Assembly (NCBI GenBank): GCA_025355875.1
Contig: JANXYV010000027.1
Coordinates: 1 to 59,406 of the forward strand
Source: Prolixibacteraceae bacterium
GTDB taxonomy: Bacteria; Bacteroidota; Bacteroidia; Bacteroidales; Prolixibacteraceae
Direction of reading: 5' to 3'
Length of the DNA: 59,406 bases
Below, one piece after another: positions 54,475-59,406 of this stretch. The notes below the pieces were generated by a model. The model was not told the origin of the DNA and ran no database searches. It worked only from the letters and a program-made list of their open reading frames with translations. Made by a program: the position numbers and the translations under genes. How positions within the stretch are numbered: the stretch's first letter is position 1; each line of letters begins with the position of its first letter.

Positions 54475-54951
54475 CCGCCTGCCGCGGACAGGAAGTTCCA
54501 GGTTTCACACATTTCAAAATTAGTGTTGCCTGGCGTTTTGATGCCTTGGTGGCAATTAATTCTTGCTTTTCAAAGATGTGTTATCATTTCCATTTTCCAT
54601 ATTCCTATTATCTTTTTCTTTTTTTTCATTCCCTGCCTGCGGCAGGCAGGCGTCCGAAAGTCTGGCAGCTCCTTGTTCTGCTTCAATTCGCGGACTTGGT
54701 CTTCTTTTGTTTTCTTTTCTATAATCCTGTCAACCCTTCGGGTTTTCTTAATTCATCATTCATTATTCAAGTAATAGGAATAATTCATTGTAGCATTATC
54801 TATTTCACTCACCCCGAAGCCCTATAAATCGGTCTTCCCCCCACTCTTCACGAAGAGAGGGGCAGAACACCAAAGGTGTGATGGGGGTGAGTCAGGATAT
54901 TTGACAATATCATATACGACATTATTTCATCATTTTAAATTTTTAATTCCA
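54475..54951. other. Repeat-rich intergenic region with REP-like palindromes
   Basis: No gene seen between the giant gene and the small secreted gene. Palindromes include CCTGCCTGC-G-GCAGGCAGG (54632-54650) and a related CCGCCTGCCGCGGACAGG word at 54476. Hairpins also occur near 54726-54736 (ACCCTTCGGGT) and 54850-54890. A short plus-strand frame over 54546-54827 has no protein character. Confidence 0.5.
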
Positions 54952-55644
54952 TTACGGGCTCTTCACATAAATCGGCGAACTTTTCGGTAACGGATGAACG
55001 GTCAATGTTACTGAATTTGACGCAATCGTAGTCACTCCATATTTATTGCTTACCTCGATCACGGTGTATTCGGTATCCACTTTTGGATTGATCGTTATTG
55101 AGTAGGGATTGCTGGCTTTCGGTATTCCGGTGTACACCTGAACTACGGATTTCCCGGTCAGCAGGTCGGTAGCCTGAAGCTTCATGTTCCAGGGCGCTTT
55201 CCCGGTGAACGTAACCACCAATTCGGAAGATTGACCTTCGCAGATTTCATTGGGGTTCAGATCCAAAACAGCGAATGGAATCGATTTCAGGACTTTTACC
55301 TTTCCAACTGCCAGGTTATCGGTACAACCGGAGGCTGTAAAAGCGGTCACCTTGAAGAAATAAATTCCCGGCTCCTCCCAATCCACCTGAACGCTCGACC
55401 CGGTATTGCCATTCACAAAATCAGCATAACCTGGCGGACAGGCTCCGGGTACTTTGGCAAAATCGACTGTCGAATCGTTGTACATTTCCCATACATATAC
55501 ATCTCCCGGTTTCGGATCCACAGCCAGGGTAGTGATATCGCCCTGGTGCACGACGTTCTGGGCCAGGACAGGAGTCCAGACCGACAGCATCAGCAGCAGA
55601 ACTGCCAACACCTGATAACGTGCTATGTACAAGAGCTTCTTCAT
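54952..55644 (-). CDS. Secreted PKD/Ig-like protein, partner of the giant surface protein
   Basis: A 230-residue protein with a signal peptide (1-28, ending TPVLAQ) followed by two beta-sandwich regions: a PKD-like one (about 30-120, VYVWEMYNDSTVDFAKVPGA, VDWEEPGIYFFKVTAFTASG) and a second about 130-225 (CEGQSSELVVTFTGKAPWNM, NPKVDTEYTVIEVSNKYGVT). It has no T9SS sorting domain and ends abruptly (SPIYVKSP), so it may be periplasmic or surface-bound by other means. The arrangement upstream of a type B cargo and PorP suggests a shared locus; no exact function is known to me. Confidence 0.8.
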   Translation of the reverse strand: MKKLLYIARYQVLAVLLLMLSVWTPVLAQNVVHQGDITTLAVDPKPGDVYVWEMYNDSTVDFAKVPGACPPGYADFVNGNTGSSVQVDWEEPGIYFFKVTAFTASGCTDNLAVGKVKVLKSIPFAVLDLNPNEICEGQSSELVVTFTGKAPWNMKLQATDLLTGKSVVQVYTGIPKASNPYSITINPKVDTEYTVIEVSNKYGVTTIASNSVTLTVHPLPKSSPIYVKSP

Positions 55645-55664
55645 ATTAAAAGTTACAGGTTCGA

Positions 55665-55731
55665 AGCCCCACCCCAGCCCTCCCCTGATTCGACAAGCTC
55701 ATCAACCAGGGAGGGAGCAGAAATGCTCCGA
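55665..55731. repeat. Dispersed hairpin repeat, copy A
   Basis: The word CCTCCCCTGATTCGACAAGC followed by TCATCAACCAGGGAGGGAGC forms a hairpin (CCCTCCCCTG-like arm with CAGGGAGGG). A second copy with TCATCAATCAGGGAGGGAGC lies at 57601-57668. Both sit just 5' of a minus-strand start codon. Confidence 0.7.
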
Positions 55732-55765
55732 TCATTGTTATTTGTTGTTTAATACCAGGTTTTCT

Positions 55766-55814
55766 TTTTCATTTTTCTTCAGGCTAAAAGCCCGGTTTAT
55801 TCTAGCCCAATGGC
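55766..55814. repeat. Dispersed repeat, copy B1
   Basis: TTCAGGCTAAAAGCCCGGTT and following TTATTCTAGCCCAATGGC recur with few changes at 58950-58997. The word AGGCTAAAAGCCCGG is itself a small hairpin. No coding content. Confidence 0.7.
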
Positions 55815-55844
55815 ATCGCCTTGGGTTAAAAATCGGCCATCCAA

Positions 55845-55935
55845 TTTGCGCCCTGAAAGGGCAGTTTATATTTTAATACCGTTTCGTTCATATTTCGTTT
55901 TATTGATGTTGCCCTTTCAGGGCGTTCACCTCGTT
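55845..55935. repeat. Pair of GCCCTGAAAGGGC-type palindromes
   Basis: GCGCCCTGAAAGGGCAG near 55850 and TTGCCCTTTCAGGGCG near 55909 are reverse complements of one another and each is palindromic, forming an inverted pair around about 45 bases. With the two hairpin repeats above it fills the 464-base gap 55645-56108; no gene is present there. Confidence 0.6.
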
Positions 55936-56108
55936 GTTGCCCGCCTGTTCGGCAGACAGGAATATTGGTCATTCATCGTTGGTTACTTTTTCATTCGTTT
56001 TTACTTCTGTCTTCCAAAAATACTGCCTTCGATACTGCCTTCGCACTTAGCCACTGGTGCTTAGGACTTCCGCCTACCGACTTCGGACTTCCGTCTTCCA
56101 TGCCTCAT

Positions 56109-57560
56109 TCAACCCTTATTTTTCATTCGTTTCCCTTTTTCCGTTAGCCTGTATTTCTGATGCTTGCTATTAGGTTTGTCAGGGATTGTCATTGCTATTA
56201 ATCCAGCTTCCAATGCAGGTTTCAGGTAAAATTTTCTAAAATTCTTCCTGTTCTTAAGGCTCAAAAATCCTTGAATCTCAATCCTTGTTAATTCCCCGGT
56301 TAATACTGCCAGAAGGTTATCAACCAACACATCCACTCTTACGCTATCTTGGGGGGTATCTTGGGGGGTGTTTTTATTATTCTCCAAGATATCCTGTTCT
56401 ATTGCGCTATATTTCAGTAATTTATCTTGTTCGGTATCTTGGGCGGTATCTTGCGCGTTTACATCTAAGCCACTGCGTATAAACCCGTTTACCGATTCTA
56501 ATGCAAAACGGAGTTCAGGTGAATTTTTCAATTCAGATTGAATCCGGAAAAAGCCGGTACCAAATTTCTCGATGTCACCCCGTAGGTAAAATGCCTCTGC
56601 AAGCAGTTTATTACGATGTACCGCGATATAATCGCCCCGCATCAGGTCTTCGGGTTTAAGCCCTCCCATCAGGTTACCGGGATTGATAAACCGGATATGA
56701 TCGTCAAAAATCTTAATCATAATATCGGTCGGATTCCGGTAATCGTTATGAATAACCGAATTCAGCAACAACTCCCGAAGCACGGGTAAAGGGTATTGCC
56801 AGGTTTCCTTTCTCCGGAGTTCTCCGGTGAAATCGTAGCGCAATGAAATACTCTTTTTTATAAAAGTCATCGCTTCATCAACGGCTGTTACCAGAGGCGA
56901 CTTAATCATGATATCGTCAATAATTACGTCCGGAGTTTTAAAACGACCAATATGAATTCCTGTCTGATGTTCGCCGAAGAGTAAAAGCGCCGCGAATGTC
57001 AGTTGATTGTTGCTGATCAATCCAATTTTCTGAAGGTTTACCAACGGATTATCGTGCAGCGTTATCCTGCCAGTATTTCCCAACTGACCAAAGAAATTTA
57101 CAACCAGGTCCATATTCAGATCGGCTGTTGTTTGCTGAACTTTAAATGAATCGAAAGAGCTATTAATGCTATACAATTGCATTTCAACAATCTCATCCAA
57201 TGGAACCAGATGATTTGAAGCACCAACTCGTTTAAAATATTTCCCCTTACAACTTACTGGTTTTATGGGATATTCCTGAACTTTTATTGCAACAATGGTT
57301 TTACCATGCACAATGCAAGTATTGATTTCAGGGAAAATCTGTGGTTGTGTGGCCTGTTTTATTGAATTGACCCACTCTTTCAGTATTTCTCCGTTCACGG
57401 TAACCCCTTTCAGGATTCCATTTTTATCCACTCCAATCAGTATAGTCCCTCCTGTCGCATTGCAGAATGCAGCTACAGTTTCAGACGTTTCTTGCCTGAA
57501 CGACTCCTTAAATTCGAGTTGTTGATTTTCGCCTGTCAGATGTAATTCGTCTAAATTCAT
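56109..57560 (-). CDS. AlbA_2 (Schlafen-like) ATP-binding regulatory protein with a repeat tract
   Basis: A 483-residue protein: N-terminal AlbA_2/Schlafen domain (about 5-130, EFKESFRQETSETVAAFCNA, GGTILIGVDKNGILKGVTVN), a helical linker, an HATPase_c_4-type region (about 255-350, LRELLLNSVIHNDYRNPTDI, ILKPED-like GLKPEDLMRG), and a C-terminal winged-helix region. Between about 375 and 415 lie short units AQDT, EQDK, TPQD coded by 12-base repeats. These proteins are frequent in accessory DNA; some are transcriptional regulators and some have been tied to mobile or defence loci. Function here unknown. Confidence 0.85.
   Translation of the reverse strand: MNLDELHLTGENQQLEFKESFRQETSETVAAFCNATGGTILIGVDKNGILKGVTVNGEILKEWVNSIKQATQPQIFPEINTCIVHGKTIVAIKVQEYPIKPVSCKGKYFKRVGASNHLVPLDEIVEMQLYSINSSFDSFKVQQTTADLNMDLVVNFFGQLGNTGRITLHDNPLVNLQKIGLISNNQLTFAALLLFGEHQTGIHIGRFKTPDVIIDDIMIKSPLVTAVDEAMTFIKKSISLRYDFTGELRRKETWQYPLPVLRELLLNSVIHNDYRNPTDIMIKIFDDHIRFINPGNLMGGLKPEDLMRGDYIAVHRNKLLAEAFYLRGDIEKFGTGFFRIQSELKNSPELRFALESVNGFIRSGLDVNAQDTAQDTEQDKLLKYSAIEQDILENNKNTPQDTPQDSVRVDVLVDNLLAVLTGELTRIEIQGFLSLKNRKNFRKFYLKPALEAGLIAMTIPDKPNSKHQKYRLTEKGKRMKNKG
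56344..56456. repeat. 12-base coding repeat tract within the AlbA_2 gene
   Basis: GGTATCTTGGGG recurs at 56352 and 56364 (approximately), and again as GGTATCTTGGGC/GGTATCTTGCGC at 56432-56456. On the minus strand these encode TPQD/AQDT units in two clusters. The 12-base unit keeps frame, so copy-number change would lengthen or shorten a linker rather than break the protein. Confidence 0.7.
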
Positions 57561-57831
57561 TGTTAGTTATTTATAAGCCCCACCCCAGCGTGCCAATCAA
57601 GAGCCCCACCCTCGTCCTCCCCTGATTCGACAAGCTCATCAATCAGGGAGGGAGCTTGAAAGCTCCGATTTGCATTACCGGTTATTGAATATTGGTCATT
57701 CATCATTGGTTATTTTTTCATTCGTTTTCATTCAAATCAAGGTCGAACTTTTAAAACCCGAAGGGTTGTTATGATTATAGAAAATGTTCGAAAAAGGGTC
57801 TCTTAAACCACGAAGTGGTGACATTAGTCTG
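57561..57831. repeat. Repeat-rich spacer with second copy of the dispersed hairpin repeat
   Basis: Holds the second copy of the CCTCCCCTGATTCGACAAGC hairpin (57601-57668), the palindrome ACCCGAAGGGT near 57758-57768, and ACCACGAAGTGGT near 57808-57820. These intergenic palindromes resemble those at 54.7 and 22.9 kb. No gene seen. Confidence 0.55.
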
Positions 57832-58935
57832 TCATGCCTTTGGCATTTTTTCCTCTTTTTCAAACAGTTCATGCAGTTTTTGCTGCAACAGTTTCTTTTC
57901 GGGCAATTGCGTCAGATACCTGGCAACCATGGTTGGGCTAAGACTTCGGCTCAAGGCGTATTCCACCACTTCCTCGTCTTTGTCTTTACAGAGTAACACG
58001 CCAATGCTTGGGTTTTCGTTTGATTTGCGTACGTCGCGGTCGAGCGCTTCGAGGTAGAAATTTGTTTTACCCAAATATTCGGGTTCGAAGCGGTCAGTTT
58101 TTAACTCAAACGCAACCAGGCACTGTAATGCACGATGGAAAAACACAAGGTCGATCCGAAAATCGCGATTTCCAACTTTTATCGGAAACTTCTCTCCAAC
58201 AAACAGATAATCAGTCCCTAACTCAAGCATAAAATGCTTTAGTTCGTGCAGCAATGCCTTCCGGAGATCGTTTTCCAGGTACGGTTCGGGCAAATTCAGG
58301 AACTCAAACACATAGCTGTCTTTGAATACATTGGTCATTTCATGTGGCAATTTTCGGATGCTTTCGGGCAATTTGGCATTGCCTATCATTACCCGTTCGA
58401 ATGCCGAACTCGTAATCTGACGATCTAATTCGCGCTTGCTGTAATGTTCCCTGATGCAAAGCCTGATATAAAACTCCTTTTCTTCCGGAGTTTTGCAGCG
58501 CCCCATGATAATCAGATGATGCGACCAACTGATTTGAGCCAATACGGTTTCCCGGATGTCGCTTAAGTCGTTTACACCTGATGTGGGTTCCGGTAATTGT
58601 GGTTCCAGTGGCGCCACAATTGTCACCGCTTCATTATCAGATTTTTGTATTTGTCGCACCACTGGTGCTACAATTGACAAATCTTTGTACGCATCATAAA
58701 ACCGGCACATCCGGTAAATATTATTTTTGTCGAATCCTTTAATTTCCGGATAATTTCTTTTGATGTATTCTGCTAACTCGGCCACCATACCATCGCCCCA
58801 GGTAGCTTTCTCCAAGCGGGTTGAAATAGTTTGACCTACCTGCCAGTACAGATTTACCAACTCGCTGTTAACCGCGCTCAAAGCCCGGTAGCGTGTGGTT
58901 TGAATCAATTGGCCTATTTGCAGAAAATCATTCAT
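57832..58935 (-). CDS. DUF1016 (YhcG-type) PD-(D/E)xK nuclease-like protein
   Basis: A 367-residue protein with the DUF1016 N-terminal helical domain (about 10-190, ALSAVNSELVNLYWQVGQTI, NIYRMCRFYDAYKDL, ISWSHHLIIMGRCKT) and the C-terminal restriction-like nuclease domain (about 215-340). There FRIDLVFFHRALQCLVAFEL and the following K form the D-x(n)-ExK catalytic core. Full length. Such proteins are widespread on mobile elements and near restriction-modification genes and are thought to act on DNA, but no R-M partner is visible here. Confidence 0.9.
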   Translation of the reverse strand: MNDFLQIGQLIQTTRYRALSAVNSELVNLYWQVGQTISTRLEKATWGDGMVAELAEYIKRNYPEIKGFDKNNIYRMCRFYDAYKDLSIVAPVVRQIQKSDNEAVTIVAPLEPQLPEPTSGVNDLSDIRETVLAQISWSHHLIIMGRCKTPEEKEFYIRLCIREHYSKRELDRQITSSAFERVMIGNAKLPESIRKLPHEMTNVFKDSYVFEFLNLPEPYLENDLRKALLHELKHFMLELGTDYLFVGEKFPIKVGNRDFRIDLVFFHRALQCLVAFELKTDRFEPEYLGKTNFYLEALDRDVRKSNENPSIGVLLCKDKDEEVVEYALSRSLSPTMVARYLTQLPEKKLLQQKLHELFEKEEKMPKA

Positions 58936-58949
58936 TGGTTATTCGTTAT

Positions 58950-58997
58950 TTTTCATTTTTCTTCAGGCTGAAAGCCCGGTTTATCCCAGCCCAATGG
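58950..58997. repeat. Dispersed repeat, copy B2
   Basis: Second copy of the 55766-55814 repeat (TTCAGGCTGAAAGCCCGGTT and following CAGCCCAATGGC). It starts 15 bases upstream of the DUF1016 start codon. Confidence 0.7.
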
Positions 58998-59005
58998 CTT
59001 TGATC

Positions 59006-59406
59006 TTCTTTTTATTTGCCTGTTTCTATCCCGTCCGAAAGATGATTTTTCGTTTGAAAAACGAACCTGCGCGGACGGGTTGCTTTTTTCAATTGCCGTG
59101 CTACTAAGGTTAAACTTCAATTTATAAGGTTTTTTTTGCCGTTGTTTTTAAAACCTTATTCCAGTTTTTGACAACCTTAGTAGAGAAAAATCCCTCCGGA
59201 AAATCCAACCTTATTTTCAGATATTTTCATCATTGGTTATTCTTTTTATTTGCCTGTTTCTATGTCGTCCGAAAGATGATTTTTCGTTTGAAAAACGAAC
59301 CTGCGCGGACGGGTTGCTTTTTTCAATTGCCTTGCTACTAAGGTTAAACTTCAATTTATAAGGTTTTTTTTGCCGTTGTTTTTAAAACCTTATTCCAGTT
59401 TTTGGC
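59006..59406. repeat. Two-copy direct repeat (about 165-base unit, 234-base period) running off the window edge
   Basis: 59006-59170 is repeated at 59240-59404 with three mismatches that I can see (positions near 59029-59030 and 59096 of the first copy). Each unit carries a hairpin (CCGTCCG with CGGACGG around GATTTTTCGTTTGAAAAACG) and the word CTACTAAGGTT; AACCTTAGTAG (59173-59183) follows the first unit in inverted orientation, giving an 11-base dyad. No protein is encoded. A third copy may lie beyond the window. Confidence 0.85.

Noticed and set aside
56109-58935. A complete defence system formed by AlbA_2 ATPase and DUF1016 nuclease
   Set aside because: The genes are separated by a repeat-rich gap of about 270 bases and no known system pairs them; adjacency alone is not enough.
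59006-59406. CRISPR array at the right edge
   Set aside because: Units are about 165 bases and no short repeat/spacer periodicity or cas gene exists.

Overview
The window looks like a chromosomal segment of a member of the Bacteroidota, probably Bacteroidales/Marinilabiliales-like. Support: PorP/SprF with type IX secretion (T9SS) sorting domains of both type A and type B, an STN/carboxypeptidase-regulatory TonB-dependent receptor with DUF4249 lipoproteins, a VorB-type 2-oxoacid:ferredoxin oxidoreductase, weak Shine-Dalgarno sequences, and a 5S rRNA ending an rRNA operon at the left edge. The genus is not determined.

Layout. (1) 1-150: 3' part of a 5S rRNA and its terminator. (2) 302-7891, plus strand: a compact outer-membrane locus with a secreted protein, a TonB-dependent receptor, two tandem near-identical DUF4249 lipoproteins and an MG2/plug protein without a barrel; most junctions overlap or nearly touch. 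(3) 8041-12665: a Gdx-type guanidinium exporter, then an MprF-like aminoacyl-phosphatidylglycerol synthase directly followed by an AcvB/VirJ-like double hydrolase (an lpiA-acvB type pair). (4) 12727-19081, minus strand: a four-subunit 2-oxoacid:ferredoxin oxidoreductase operon, a Crp/Fnr regulator behind an aminotransferase, and flavodoxin behind prephenate dehydratase. (5) 19183-22681: a DUF4143 ATPase with a 39-bp palindrome abutting its start codon, and an AraC/TPR regulator gene split by one in-frame stop. (6) 22682-26156: a transposase (RAYT) remnant with REP-like palindromes, then two T9SS type A cargo proteins. (7) 26214-30140, minus strand: porin, phenylacetate-CoA ligase and ACT protein, with a HEPN/MNT pair that appears to have inserted at the 3' end of the ACT gene and left a displaced copy of that end. 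(8) 30803-37708: RRM protein, ADP-forming acyl-CoA synthetase, universal stress protein, an orphan sugar-binding lipoprotein, uracil-DNA glycosylase and RmuC. (9) 37841-43949, minus strand: a housekeeping block tatC, lptB, tRNA-Leu, tig, clpP, clpX, with a ParE-type toxin-antitoxin pair attached 10 bp behind clpX. (10) 44171-55644: recQ, then PorP, a giant about 2330-residue T9SS type B repeat protein, and a small secreted PKD-like protein. (11) 54.4-59.4 kb: repeat-rich accessory DNA with an AlbA_2 (Schlafen-like) ATPase, a DUF1016 nuclease and a long direct repeat running off the right edge.

How the genes may work together. The 2-oxoacid:ferredoxin oxidoreductase, phenylacetate-CoA ligase/ACT pair and ADP-forming acyl-CoA synthetase together suggest anaerobic handling of amino-acid-derived 2-oxoacids and aryl acids through CoA esters, with possible ATP yield (inference). 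PorP, the giant protein and the PKD-like protein form a surface-adhesion/secretion locus. The most interesting items for follow-up are the tandem DUF4249/barrel-less plug locus, the HEPN/MNT insertion scar, the palindrome before the DUF4143 ATPase, the hairpin between tig and clpP, the heptamer repeat before the giant gene, and the clpX-linked toxin-antitoxin pair.
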